A stretch of DNA of 64,000 nucleotides from positions 744,001 through 808,000 of the forward strand of contig JAKLMB010000011.1 in the NCBI GenBank assembly GCA_022813625.1, given 5' to 3'. The stretch is from Aaosphaeria pasadenensis. Taxonomy: Eukaryota > Ascomycota > Dothideomycetes > Pleosporales. A program made the position numbers and the translations under genes. This document shows positions 11,963 through 23,575 of the stretch, piece by piece (within the stretch, counting starts at the first letter, position 1; each line of letters begins with the position of its first letter). The notes under the pieces were generated by a model. That model saw only the letters and a list, made by a program, of their open reading frames with translations. It did not search any database and was not told the origin of the DNA.

Positions 11963-12493
11963 ACGAGTTGACGGTACATTGCTGTATAAATAATTGTAAA
12001 ACGAGCGGGCTATGATGCCATTTACATTTTGACTAGTGCACGACTTCGCCCTCATGATTCTTGTTAGATAAATCTTGTCTCTGATAGACGGTACACAGTG
12101 AAAACGGGGAAAGAGATATGCTCTATATTGTGTATGGTACTTTAGCCATAGCAAATTAAGATCTATCACGCCATATATATTATGAGATTTATCAAAGAAG
12201 AAGATGATCTTCGATCTTCACATACAATACATTCAATTGACAGGCTGCTTTCCCTGATTACTTCACCAATATAAAGTGCCCGACCAGCAAAAGATTCAGC
12301 CCTATCGGATCATCCAACTTGTGGGCGGTCTCGGTGGTCCGTGCCCCAAAATTCCAAGCCCATTATTCCGCGACTTTCATTCTTCAAAAGAACCAAACTA
12401 TTGCGATTCTTAAAAGCAACACAATTTCCAAAAGAGCTACCAAGCTCAAAAGTCATTATATCTTGGAAATAGAGAGACTAACTACAGGCAAAC
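11963..12493. other. Intergenic region
   Basis: 3' flank of the bL27m gene and promoter of the zinc-knuckle gene. No gene or clear regulatory element seen. Confidence 0.6.
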
Positions 12494-13427
12494 ATGGCGT
12501 CAACACCAAAGACAATGTCGAACCGGCTCATGACGATGAAGGTAAATATTTCTACGACATTTCAACGCGTTTCGCGCAAGCTAATATGTGAGCGTAGTTT
12601 ATGCAGCGGTCGGCCGCCAAATCGGCAAAGTCGGAGCCTTCGACCCCAGATGGACCTCATTCGAAGAAAGTGCGACTTTCCAATGGCAGGTCAGCGCCTG
12701 GTACACCCGGCACGCCGTCGGACCACGAAGTCTTAAAAGCAGTACTTGACGAGGAGGAAAAGAAGCGACAAGAAGCAGTGGACAGAGCTGCAGCGAAGGC
12801 AGGAGAGACAAAGTGGGTTTTGAGCTTTAAGGACCCAAATGAGGCTTCAAGGAAACCAGCAATGAATGTGGTACAAGCAGGTTTCGCGGTCATTGATGCA
12901 GATGACGATAGCGATGATGAGGGCGAACTGCAACCTGCACGAATGACGTTTGGAGGCGGCGTCAAACGAGAGGTACGTGTTTTACCTTGGCCAATTACTT
13001 GATCTCTGCTAACAGTGTGCAGCAGAAGAATGCTCCAGAGTCCGACGACAACAGCGACGATTCCGCAGAAGAATCCGATTCTTCTGAATTGGATTCTGAC
13101 GATCCTACGGCCGCGCTCATCAGGGAGACAAAACGTGAGATGGCAGAAAGGGCACGCGAAAGCAGGAAAGCAGAGAAGAGAACAGAGGAGAATGCTCAAC
13201 GTCGTCCGAAGCCGATAGACCAAGACATGGATTTGGCGAATCTGACATCCATCTCTGGAGGTCGCCCTGGTGGATCGGGTGGCGGAGGACGTGATTTCAG
13301 TACTATGCAGTGCTTTGGATGTGGTCAAGTTGGCCACCGAAAGCAGGATTGCCCCAATGGTAGTAATGATAGGGGACGGGGTTTCATGGGAAGAGGTGGA
13401 CGAGGAGGAAGAAATGGGAGGAGGTAA
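12494..13427 (+). CDS. Zinc-knuckle (CCHC) and RGG-box protein
   Basis: Three exons, 12494-12541, 12598-12972 and 13023-13427, giving 275 aa. The N-terminal half is charged and low in complexity; a conserved-looking segment ETKWVLSF is followed by two acidic Asp/Ser/Glu tracts. A single CCHC knuckle (CFGCGQVGHRKQDC, residues about 238-251) precedes a C-terminal RGRGFMGRGGRGGR tail, an RGG-type RNA-binding region. The protein is probably a nuclear RNA-binding factor. I cannot name an orthologue. The third exon begins at a CAGCAG tandem acceptor, so one Gln may be optional. Confidence 0.85.
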
Positions 13428-14541
13428 AAGACATATAGTTACTCCGACAGTTCCACATATGGCCATCTGGACGAGTGTTACACCTCTACAGACTTAGTTT
13501 ACGTTGAAGATACCCCGGAGGCGTACCCAAGCCTTCCAATGAATGAGAATTTTGGACAACTTGGTCACCATATACACTTGATATATATCTATATTCCAGC
13601 GTCATATTTATGTTTGCCGTACCTATGGGGATTTATTCGTTCCGTGTGGCCGTTCTTAGATCTGCCAATTCTCACTTTCGGGTGCTTGGTCGCTCATGAT
13701 TCGAGTCCGAGCAGTGTGATGCTGTTCCACCACTTTAATAGAGTCCTTTGAAGACCAATCGGAAGCTCAAGCTGTTGAAGAGTGACCTTCCTATAAATTC
13801 GAAAGAGGATAAGTCAGGCTGCATTTGTCGTGTTCCACCATTTTGGTCTAGTATGCTAGCCTTGTTCCACGCCTGTGAGGAGCCGAGGATATGTTGGTTC
13901 CCATCTTCCAAGAACCTGGACACCATGTTGGACAAACCATTTGGAAGAGTTCCTGTTCGGCAAAGTAGATTGGGCGGCCGACTAGGGCTTTCGCTTTATG
14001 CTTGCTGGCACGAGCGATGAGCATAAGATGATGCGATCTCGACGAGAATCTCCGAGACGTACAAAGGGCAGAAGAGGGCTCACAAGCTATTCCTAAGTCG
14101 AGAGCTCCTCGTATCGATGGAAAGCACAAGCTTCCTTGTTCCGATATGCATTAAGTTCCTACATAACTATTGTTAATGTAGGATCATCACACATCCAAGG
14201 GTCCTTGACTTGTTAGTGTGGGCATAGTCATACATATAGGTACCTAGTATGTAGTAGTGGGCACGGACTGGCCCCTCTCGTAGATTTACCTTATCCTTCC
14301 TGGCGGATGGAACGCAATTGAGCCGCTTCTCCTCCGTCGTCAAATTGCGGAGAGTTCCCTACCCCCCCACGCTTCGCCGCACAACTTCCTCTACAGCCTC
14401 ATTCCTTTGCCCTCAAAAGATATCCCTTAACTATACCTACCAGGCTACTTGTGCTACGAGCTCCAATTTCTCGTACACGATATTTAATCTCCAAGCTATC
14501 CTACCAACGACGCTCCCTCGCTTCGTGGCCGCCTGTCGCCC
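13428..14541. other. Long leader/promoter region of the M16 protease gene
   Basis: About 1.1 kb without a supportable gene. 14330-14540 is pyrimidine-rich, as in leaders of expressed fungal genes. Confidence 0.6.
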
Positions 14542-14871
14542 TTGCTACGTCTTTGGGCGCCCCGCTGTTCACCTTCCTCGTGGATGAACATATACCGGGG
14601 CGCACAACGTCTGGTGCATCAGCATCGCTGCCTATCGAATACATTCGTATTCTGTCAGCTCCCCACGAAGCTCTCGGCTATCTTGCTACGTGCACGGCGA
14701 GGTGCGGCCTACCATTCATCAGCCACACCAGCACGCATTACTACTCGTACTACTGCCTGCTTGCCACTTGGACACATACATAAAGCAAGCTCTGACTCCA
14801 CCCCAGCTTCTTCCCCACGTAACAGAATAGTATCCAGTTCGGGCCTCCGGTCATTACATTCGGTAGCTAAA

Positions 14872-17800
14872 ATGAGCGAACCACTCGGACGAGAGGCGAG
14901 GCAGCGGATCGAGGACCTCGAACGTCCCGCCCTGGATGACAGAGCCTACAGGATAATCACACTGCCGAACCAGCTAGAGGTGCTTCTCATACATGATGCG
15001 AAGACGGACAAGGCCAGCGCGGCCATGGATGTGAACGTGGGCAGCTTCAGCGATGCAGAGGACATGCCTGGTATTGCCCATGCAGTCGAGCATCTTCTCT
15101 TCATGGGAACCGAAAAGGTAAGTTACAGCGTCTTGCGTTACTACGGCCAGGCTATACCCAGTTGCATGGGCATAGTATGTCTCGGTTCAGAACCAGACCT
15201 GGGGTAGCTCCACCGTGCAACGTTGGTTTCATTTGTTGGATTAGACGACTACTCAACGTTATGAAGCTACCAGTAGATAGCGCACTGTGCCTTTATAAAT
15301 CAGTGTAGCTTTTGTACTAACCCATCATCAGTACCCCAAGGAGAATGCCTACAACCAATACCTTACCGCACACTCGGGTCACTCGAATGCATACACTGCT
15401 TCTACCTCCACCAACTACTACTTCGAACTCGCATACTCCTCAACACCGGCCAACAGTAACACACAAACACCCCCACAAGTAGATTCAGAATCGCTCAAGA
15501 CCGATTCCCCTCTTTGGGGAGCTCTCGATCGATTCGGTCAGTTCTTCATCTGCCCACTTTTCCTAGAGGATACCCTGGATCGCGAGATCAAGGCTGTAGA
15601 CTCTGAGAACAAGAAGAACCTACAATCAGACACTTGGAGACTACACCAGTTGAACAAGGCCCTTTCGAACCCAAAACACCCTTACTGCCATTTCTCCACC
15701 GGAAGTTGGGTAACACTACATGACGATCCGATCGCACGAGGCGTTAAGATCAGAGATGAGTTCATGGCATTCCATGCAAAGCATTACTCTGCAAATAGAA
15801 TGAAGCTTGTTGTTCTTGGACGGGAAGATCTGGATACTCTGGAAAGATGGGTAGATGAGATATATTCGCCGATTAAGAACAAAGACTTGGCGCGCCAAAG
15901 GTGGGATGATGTCTCAGTCTATACAGAGAATGAGCTCCTCACCCAGACGTTCGCTCGTCCTGTCTTTGAGTCGCGTTCTCTGGAGCTTTCCTTCTTGTAC
16001 CGCGATGAAGAAGACTTTTACGAAACACATCCCTCGCGCTACCTAAGCCATCTTATTGGACACGAAGGTCCCGGTAGCATTCTTGCCTATATCAAGGCAA
16101 AGGGATGGGCAAATGGGTTGGGTGCTGGCGGATCGTCTCTATGCCCTGGCTCTGGAATATTCAACATTAATGTCAAACTCACCGAGGACGGCTTGAAGCA
16201 CTACAAGGAAGTGACGAAAATAATTTTCCAATATATAGCCATGATTCGGGAGAAGCCACCTCAGGAGTGGGTCGTGGAGGAGCAGATTCGCATGAGTGAG
16301 GTAGACTTCCGTTTCAAACAAAAGAGCCCACCAAGCCGGACGACGAGCGCCCTTGCAAGTGTAATGCAGAAGCCATACGAACGCAAGCAATTACTCAGTG
16401 GACCTGCGACTATCAAGAGATTTGATTCAAAGCTCATTAGCGAAGCCCTAGAGTACCTCTCTCCAGATAACTTCAAGATCACCATTGTTAGTCAGGAGTT
16501 CCCCGGAAGCTGGAATTCGAAGGAGAAATGGTACGGAACCGAGTATACAAATGAGAAGATCCCGGAAGACTTCCTTGCCGAGGTTCGTGAAGCATTCGAC
16601 AGCAAGAAAGCACCGGCAGACCTACACTTCCCACACAAGAACGAGTTCATCCCTAATAGGCTTGAGGTCGAAAAGAAAGAAGTCGAAGAGCCCACAAAGG
16701 CTCCGAAACTGATTAGAAATGACGATAACGTTCGCGTTTGGTGGAAGAAGGACGACCAATTCTGGGTACCAAAAGCGAATGTGCACATCTACTTCAGGAC
16801 GCCCATGCCACACTTGACGGCACGGACCGCTGTCATGAGCAGCCTCTACCGCGAATTAGTTACGGATGCTTTGGTTGAATATTCGTACGATGCCGATATC
16901 TCAGGCCTCGTCTATGAGTTCAACAACCACAACTCTGGCCTCTCGGTGTCCATTGAGGGTTACAATGACAAGCTGCATGTTCTACTTGAGAAGGTCCTTG
17001 TCTCCGTACGAGATCTTGAAGTTCGTGAGGATCGGTTCAACATCATTGTTGACCGCACCAAGCGTAGCTTCCGCAACTGGGACTTTGGACAACCTTTCCA
17101 TCAGGTCGGCACGTACTCGCGCTGGTTGAAGATCGAGAAGGGCTTCATGACTGATGAGCTTCTGAAGGAGCTCGATGGCGTCACGGCTCAGGATATCCAG
17201 AAATTCTACCCACAGGTCTTGTCACAGTTCCACGTCGAGCTGCTCGCCCATGGAAATCTCTACAAGGAGGAGGCACTGAAGATATCCGATCTAGTAGAGA
17301 AGATCCTACAGCCGAGGAAGCTTGCATCGAGCCAGTGGCCCATCCGACGAGCCCTGATCCTCCCACCCGGAAGCAACTTCATCTACGAGAGAGAGCTCAA
17401 GGACCCCGCGAACGTCAACCACTGTATCGAATACAGTCTCTACCTCGGCCATAGGCAAGATCGAGAACTTCGCGCCAAACTCCTCCTCATTTCTCAAATG
17501 ACAGACGAGCCCGCATTCAACCAGCTCAGGACCATTGAGCAGCTCGGTTACGTCGTATTTTCTGGCTCTGCCATCCTTGACACGTGGGCGGGCTACAGGA
17601 TCCTCATACAGAGTGAGAAGGACTGCAGGTACCTCGAAGGGCGGATCGAGCATTTCCTCACGTCGTTTGAGAAGACGCTCGAGGAGATGCCCGAGGAGGA
17701 ATTCGAATCTCACAAGAAGGCCGTCATCAACAAGCGCTTGGAGAAGCTCAAGAACCTTACGCAGGAGGGTAACAGATTCTGGAATCATATCTATAGTGAC

Positions 17801-18423
17801 GCATATGATTTCTTACAAGGTATGTGATTGAACACACCACATATTCTCGTGCAACAATAGCTAACCCCATCACAGCGGACGAGGACGTAGAGCAAGTCGG
17901 CCTCCTCACAAAGGAGGACCTGAAGACCTTCTACGCCCAGCACATCTCGCCCTCATCCTCCCGCCGCGCTAAACTCTCCGTCCACCTCATCGCGCAAGCC
18001 AAACCCAAAGAGCCTACGGCCGAAGAAAAGAAAACCCAAGCCATCGCCGCCCTCACCACCATCCTCACCGAAGAGAAACTCACCGCCGATCCCAAGAAGC
18101 TCAAAGCCCGCCTCACCGATGCGGCCGACATCTCGGAGGCGGTGGCTGTGCACCTCGGCGAGGACCTCAAGCTTGAGAAGGAGAAGGCGGAGAAGATTCT
18201 CGACGAGGCGAAGGCGGCACTCGGGCTCGCCGAGGTCGAGTCGAAGCTTGGTGAGCCGGTCATGCTGCAAACGACTGGCGATGTCGCCGAGCAGGTCGCG
18301 AAGGCGAACGCGCCTGTCATCATCACCGACGTGCACGCTTTCAAGGCCAGTCTGCAGCTCAGCACTGGCGTCAAGCCTGTCAGGGATTTGGCAGAGTACG
18401 TGGACGATGGTGCAAAGCTATAA
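14872..18423 (+). CDS. STE23: Insulin-degrading-enzyme-type M16A zinc metalloprotease
   Basis: Three exons, 14872-15117, 15332-17819 and 17876-18423, giving 1093 aa (yeast Ste23 is 1027). The inverted zinc motif HAVEH is at residues 70-74, with the distal Glu in AVDSEN. The four M16 domains follow in the usual order, and the C-terminal one contains the PAFNQLRTIEQLGYVV block. The family degrades small peptides inside a closed chamber and matures a-factor in yeast. Intron 1 is 214 nt, long for this genome. The chosen ATG has a good AAAATGA context, but the frame stays open upstream to an ATG at 14542, adding 110 Arg/Ser-rich residues that could be a mitochondrial presequence. The last 200 or so residues are Ala/Glu/Lys-rich and helical. 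Confidence 0.95.
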
Positions 18424-18858
18424 GGGTGTCCCCTAAGCACCAAAGCATATCCCCGTCATTTCATACGTAGTGTTGATTCGATAAACAATCGGCTTCCAGC
18501 TTAGTTCTATGTCTCGAGCCAATCACTTTACCTCTTTGAGTTTTTGAATGCTAGAGGGGAGTGGAGTACAGTGCACACTATGCGGGCGATAAAAAAACCT
18601 CTGCCAGGAAAGAACATCATGTCTAGATGTCGTCACATAGATATACGTAGAGTGCGGGTGGGTGGGAAAAGCTCGTGTCAATAATGAATACTATGTTTTA
18701 TGCTGATTTCCAGTCTCGATGTTCCAAGCTTGTATGCATGTACGCTCAACAACAGAATGTGGTGAACAAATTATAGAGTCGTGATTAGCCGTCCGTTTCC
18801 TATGCGGTCATTACTGTTTATGCGTTATATGCTGTGTATATGCTTCAAGCCCCTTTCC
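18424..18858. other. Convergent intergenic region
   Basis: 3' flanks of the M16 protease gene and the following minus-strand gene. No gene seen. Confidence 0.6.
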
Positions 18859-20037
18859 CTACGCATGTAGGGTATCGAGCTTGCTTTGTTGGGGCTGTCC
18901 TTGACCGAAAATCTGCGCAAATTGGAAGCCCTTGTCTTTTAGCCAATCCATGTACTCATTGCGCAGGTTTATGCTCATGGTGCTCAACGACCACCCACGG
19001 TCCTCTTTATCATGTTGATTTCCTGGCTGGCCCTGCTGTTCCACGGGCGTGTCTGCCCTCGACTCGATGTCTTTTGCCCCGTCAACACCAATCGTCTCCG
19101 AAGACTCCTCTCCAAAGCCAACCGGCACACCAAAACACCAAGCCCTCGGGAACCCTAGTCCCCACCTCTCCATCAACGCCTTCAACTCCTCCTCAGAGCC
19201 AGGCACGACATTGATGAAAACCCGATCAATATCACACTTCGGCTCGGAATGGACCGCCCCCTCCTCATCCCCCAACCTAAAAAACGCAACCTCGCCGAAC
19301 CCAGTCCTCTCCACCTCCTCGTCCGCAAACTCCCTCGCCAGCGTCTTCCGCACCGCCTCCACCGCATCAAGACACCCCAGGCACCGGAACTGCGTGCAAG
19401 TGTGCTCCCCTCTCTTCTCGCACTCCGCACGCTTCGCATCCCTCTGTATCCGTCTCGCGCGCACCCCGTCCTTTAGAAACAGCGTCCCCGGGCCGAGCAA
19501 TGTGGTCGCAAGCTTCCAGTACCCTCTGCTCCCCGGGGTCGTAGAGCGTGTGGGGTCCGGTCCGAGCCTGTCCTTCTCGCCGTCGTAGTCGAAGAATACG
19601 TCGTCGGTGTGCCAGCGGACGGTGTCGTACTCGTTCGTGGGCTTCGTGGCGCGGATGGTGAGCCAGTAGTTCTGCGCGCGGGCGGCGGAGAGGAAGCTGT
19701 GGAGGAAGGAGAGGAGGGGGAGGAGCCGCGGGAGGAGGGGCGTCGTGAATGTGGTTTGCGACCAGGTGTGGAAGGATGGCGGGAGGGATTCTGCGGAGGG
19801 GGAGAGGAGGGGACCGCAGTATGTCCAGGTTGAGGTGTTTAGGAGGGTTAGAGCTGGTTCGGGAGAGGGTTTGGTGGTGGGAGGAGAGGTGTTGGAGGCT
19901 GGTGGTGGATTCTCGAGGTATGGGATGAAGGCGTGAGAACCGTATTGTGGTAGAGGATCCATGGCCGCGTGCCGTATAGGAACGAGTTCTTGGAGGTCGA
20001 AGCCTTCGTTCGAGGCCATTGTTTCGTTCTTCTGCAT
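18859..20037 (-). CDS. Uncharacterised protein with HxD...H...R motif (possible DUF1826/2OG-oxygenase-like fold)
   Basis: Single exon, 392 aa; an alternative start is MASNEG seven codons in. There is no signal peptide or transmembrane segment. Conserved-looking blocks are WLTIRA, RWHTDDVFFDYDG, LATTLLGPGTLF, a Cys-rich segment (CTQFRCLGC) and HSEPKCDIDRVFINVVPG. The HTD triplet followed by GPGT and a later His with Arg nine residues on resembles the HxD...H...R pattern of iron/2-oxoglutarate oxygenases, and the layout recalls DUF1826 proteins. This is inference from motif spacing only. The Cys-rich block inside the putative core is unusual. Confidence 0.8.
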   Translation of the reverse strand: MQKNETMASNEGFDLQELVPIRHAAMDPLPQYGSHAFIPYLENPPPASNTSPPTTKPSPEPALTLLNTSTWTYCGPLLSPSAESLPPSFHTWSQTTFTTPLLPRLLPLLSFLHSFLSAARAQNYWLTIRATKPTNEYDTVRWHTDDVFFDYDGEKDRLGPDPTRSTTPGSRGYWKLATTLLGPGTLFLKDGVRARRIQRDAKRAECEKRGEHTCTQFRCLGCLDAVEAVRKTLAREFADEEVERTGFGEVAFFRLGDEEGAVHSEPKCDIDRVFINVVPGSEEELKALMERWGLGFPRAWCFGVPVGFGEESSETIGVDGAKDIESRADTPVEQQGQPGNQHDKEDRGWSLSTMSINLRNEYMDWLKDKGFQFAQIFGQGQPQQSKLDTLHA

Positions 20038-20706
20038 CCCGGTGGGTTTTTAAAGGGTTTGTATTGTCAAGTCTCCTGAGAAGGATGGTGCTCTGCCTTC
20101 CACCTTGTATATCTATTCCCCTGGGTTGATACGAAGATGCGTCGTTTCCCCTAGGCCGCGAACTATCGCTATTCCTGCTCGGCAAAGTCCAAAAAAAGGC
20201 TTCGAGGGGTTTCACCCAGCGTCGCAAGATATCGTCGGCGGGTCAGCACACCGTTTCGTTACTGGTAGTTGAGCAGACATGTTTATTGAATAAAAAAGCA
20301 GTCTCACTCGCATATAGGACGGGTCCATTGATCGGTTGGGGGCGGGAAAGGCTATGGGTGGGCGTGGTGTGTGGGTGAAGGGTTAAGGATGCTCGACAGG
20401 GATTCGGGACGGAAAGGGCCCGGTGCAGGACACATTCGGTTTAGCGCCGTTCTAGCGTTGGTGGGCTGTCAGGTACCGCCGCCGAACTGTTTCAACATCG
20501 TCATTGTCGTCATCATCTTTTCTCATTGGCGGCTGATGCTTCTATTTCATCTTCAACTTTATCGGTCTGACATTCGATAATTGTATGGCTTTTATCATCC
20601 TATAGCGTTGAAGCATTCCATCATTCAGACACGACTATGATCCAATGAGCAGGTAGCTTCAAGGAACAGGCGGCGATCTTCTTCCTGTACATTACTTATC
20701 GCAATC
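20038..20706. other. Divergent promoter region
   Basis: Lies between head-to-head genes at 20037 (minus) and 20707 (plus). No coding region supported. Confidence 0.6.
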
Positions 20707-21384
20707 ATGCTGCGACGAGCTCTCTTTCGAGCTTCGCAAACGCCCACGCGAATCCTCCGCAACCAACCAAAACGCCGTTACACCACCGAGCCACCATCGC
20801 AGCCATCTGCACAATCTCGAATTGATCGATTCAATCGAAGACTCCCCAGATTCCTCCACAAATACACTAGTGCCCTCGGCAACGCACCGCTCACTCACAT
20901 ATCCGCATTCCTGCTTCTGCATGAGATCACGGCCATTGTTCCACTGCTCGGTCTAGCTGCCACGTTTCACTACACTCATTGGTTGCCCTCATGGTTTGCG
21001 GAAGGAGCTTGGGTTCTGCAGGGTGTTGAACGGTTTGGGAAGTACTTCCGCAAGAAAGGCTGGATTCGGAGTGCGGATGCAGATGAGGCGGACTTGGAGG
21101 TGCAAATGAGGAGGAGGGATAAGGCGTGGAACATCAGCGAAGGCGGTGTTAGGGTTGTTGTGGAGTTTGCTACGGCCTATGCGATCACGAAAATGCTCTT
21201 ACCATTGAGAATCGTTCTCAGTGTCTGGGGAACGCCCTGGTTTGCAACGAGAACAGTCATACCACTGATGAACCGCGTCAAGAGGATATTTGGAAGGGGA
21301 AAGAATCCAAAGGCATCTCCAGCTGCAGGTACAGGAGCTGTAGAGGGATCTGCTATCTCGAAAAACGGCAAGGGTAATAATTAG
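20707..21384 (+). CDS. Mitochondrial membrane protein, fungal DUF1279/Mrx11-like
   Basis: Single exon, 225 aa. The N-terminus MLRRALFRASQTPTRILR is Arg-rich and acid-free, a good mitochondrial presequence. A conserved core follows: FLHKYTSALGNAPLTHISAF, then a hydrophobic helix ending in HEITAIVPLLGLAATFHYT. A second amphipathic or membrane segment lies around residues 150-190 (AYAITKMLLPLRIVLS), and the tail is basic. The core resembles the FAM210/DUF1279-like fungal inner-membrane proteins related to yeast Mrx11. Function is poorly known and the assignment rests on memory of the family pattern. Confidence 0.85.
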   Translation: MLRRALFRASQTPTRILRNQPKRRYTTEPPSQPSAQSRIDRFNRRLPRFLHKYTSALGNAPLTHISAFLLLHEITAIVPLLGLAATFHYTHWLPSWFAEGAWVLQGVERFGKYFRKKGWIRSADADEADLEVQMRRRDKAWNISEGGVRVVVEFATAYAITKMLLPLRIVLSVWGTPWFATRTVIPLMNRVKRIFGRGKNPKASPAAGTGAVEGSAISKNGKGNN

Positions 21385-21999
21385 AGCTACGGTGCTATAC
21401 CCAAGGATATTGCACGCAGTTGTAGGGCTGATTTCAATTTACATATACCCTTTGTTATAAAGATCTGCAGATGTATAGTTTCTACTAGTGTACCAGTATA
21501 ACGACTGCCGTTGAAGTTATGTGAAGTATAGCGATTAGAAATCTTTAAGAGATGGCTGGCTTGATGCAGGTAATAGCTGACCATATATTCGGCCATAATG
21601 AATTATCCTAGGTAAAGGCTCGCTAACGATTGCCATCACAACAACGTAGGCTTCAATATTAGAAAGACTAAAGGATTGTGCACCGTTCGTATTGTACTAA
21701 ACGTCACTCTACACCTCACCACGTCCACAACCTACGATAGTCCTACCTTTAAATCCAAACACCTTCAGTAACTGCGACGACACTGAGCACTGATTGTACT
21801 TCTCCACCAACAACGATCAGTGATTCGGGATCTCCACAAGACTACTCGTCATTACTGTACGAGGTAACACACTTTGATAGTCGCTGTTCGAGCAAACTTC
21901 GTCACCCTCGCAATCTCAATTACTTCACTTTCCCAAAGGTCAGCAAACGGGGAAATACACATTATTGTAAGTTGCCTATACAGATTCCTCGCTGTTTAC
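21385..21999. other. Intergenic region
   Basis: 3' flank of the mitochondrial membrane protein gene and upstream promoter of the Gly/Tyr-rich gene. No gene supported. Confidence 0.55.
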
Positions 22000-22293
22000 T
22001 TCTTCTTCTTCTCCGTCGCCTGCCTTCCATTTCATCCACTCATACACCGCTCATTGTTATGGCTGCCAATGAGCTTCTCACTTCCTAAATTGCGCACAAA
22101 CCCTCTGACCTTTTTCCCAAGCTCTGTTTTACCTCTCACCTGCTCATCCACAACAAGGCCTAAACTTCCCACCTTCCAGCTCTTGTCTTTACCTCTCGAT
22201 CTTTCCATCTCCTTCTCTCCAACACTCACACTCTGCCTCTTACATCTTCCTCGCACACAACAACAAAAAAGTAGCAGCATACCAGCCTTCAAA
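22000..22293 (+). promoter_or_regulatory. Pyrimidine-rich 5' leader of the Gly/Tyr-rich gene
   Basis: A long C/T-dominated stretch directly before the ATG at 22294, as seen upstream of strongly transcribed genes in filamentous fungi. It happens to be open in the frame of the gene, but its translation is just Ser/Pro/Leu composition bias and is not taken as coding. Confidence 0.5.
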
Positions 22294-23034
22294 ATGGCAT
22301 ACCCTTGGCAGGATGGCACCGGCATCCCGAGACCTCGACACGCCTACACCTATGTGCCTCGTCCCAATCAGCGTGGCTACCTCCAATATGCTGGACCTCT
22401 CCAGGGAAATCTTGCCGCACAGCAGGCCGGCATGAACTACAATAATATGGGATATGGAGTTGGATACGGTGCCGGTGTAGGTGGATACTATGGCGGAGTA
22501 GGTCCCTATTACAACCGCTACCAGCCAGCTTCCTACTACGGTGGTGGCTACGGTGGTTACGGTGGTTATGGGGGCTACGGCGCATGTGGCAACTATGGAT
22601 ATGCAAACTACAACAGGTATGCTGACTATTATTCACCTTATCAGTCCTACTACACACCTGCCACGGCCGCCGTATACCCGGCCAATGCTGTTCAATACTC
22701 ATACACTCCACCCAGTCCTGCGGCCGCAATCCCCATTGCTGCTGCTGCTGCCGCTCCTCAATATCACTATGTCACCCCTGCAGCAACTCCACGACGTCTG
22801 CCGACATACTACACCTCAAAGGACTACGATGTCCGCCGCATTGCCACCCGTCGAGGAGCGTATGCTGCCCGCAGGATCAAGCCTGCGGATGCGCTGCCAG
22901 ACGATCCATTCTGGTGCCGCGAGCGTGATGGACAATGGCACTTGAGAAACTACTACACCATCGAGCGTGATTGTCAGCCCGGCCGCTGGCAGATGGATGC
23001 GCAGAAAGGCTTCCTAGTCTTCCATCGTGACTAG
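22294..23034 (+). CDS. Gly/Tyr-rich low-complexity protein
   Basis: Single exon, 246 aa, starting in an ideal AAAATGG context. Residues about 50-110 are dominated by Gly and Tyr, with repeats such as YGGGYGGYGGYGGYG and many Tyr-Asn pairs. A Pro/Ala segment with a run of Ala follows. The last 100 or so residues are a non-repetitive, Arg- and Trp-containing domain (DPFWCRERDGQWHLRNYY). There is no signal peptide. The Tyr/Gly-rich middle resembles prion-like, phase-separating regions. I do not recognise the C-terminal domain. Confidence 0.8.
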   Translation: MAYPWQDGTGIPRPRHAYTYVPRPNQRGYLQYAGPLQGNLAAQQAGMNYNNMGYGVGYGAGVGGYYGGVGPYYNRYQPASYYGGGYGGYGGYGGYGACGNYGYANYNRYADYYSPYQSYYTPATAAVYPANAVQYSYTPPSPAAAIPIAAAAAAPQYHYVTPAATPRRLPTYYTSKDYDVRRIATRRGAYAARRIKPADALPDDPFWCRERDGQWHLRNYYTIERDCQPGRWQMDAQKGFLVFHRD

Positions 23035-23575
23035 GTAGGTATCTTTCAGTATTTTAGATATTTTGCCTAACACAGCTTAGAACATGAGCGTCTACCAATT
23101 CGACACTGCTTGATGCCTTTGACTGGTATCTTCGTGTGGGATAGAATGGTCACTGATCGAAACCTTATACCCAATCATTTCATACAGTTTATGTCACTGC
23201 ACTTCACCAAGCGCATTCTTACTTGAACCAATATTCCTAGGATTCAGTGCTTGAGGTCGCAAACGAGAGGAAATGGCAATCACGATTTTGGAGTTCGGTG
23301 GCAAGGTATTCTGGAGTTCATACGTGGTCAATCTGATGAAATGGTTTTACGAACGACATGCGGGGATTATCCATGGCGTTACAGGACGGTCTCCTTTACT
23401 CAATGGGGATGGAATGACCGACATTCAGATGTATTACTTCTCTCTTCTCTTCTTTTTCTCAAAATACTTGATCCTGGTGACCTTGACCATTTTGATTTCC
23501 GGAGTGACACTCCCAAGACCCAACAACACCCTTCTATAAAACCGCCCCTACCAGTTGCTTCCCCGACCCGTCAAG
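23035..23575. other. Convergent intergenic region
   Basis: No gene supported. Small ORFs at 23251-23601 lack any recognisable feature. Confidence 0.55.

Noticed and set aside
11261..12169. 302-codon minus-strand ORF
   Set aside because: Lies opposite the well-supported bL27m gene and has no recognisable motif.
12657..13466. 269-codon minus-strand ORF
   Set aside because: Antisense to the zinc-knuckle gene. Its Ser/Leu-rich translation mirrors Glu/Asp/Lys codons of the real frame, and no domain is present.
19367..20227. 286-codon minus-strand ORF rich in Arg, Pro and His
   Set aside because: Out-of-frame shadow of the 392-aa gene on the same strand; composition is that of a frame-shifted GC-rich gene.
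21874..22293. 140-residue N-terminal extension of the Gly/Tyr-rich protein
   Set aside because: The open frame is explained by the pyrimidine-rich leader; it starts without a good ATG context, while the ATG at 22294 is ideal.
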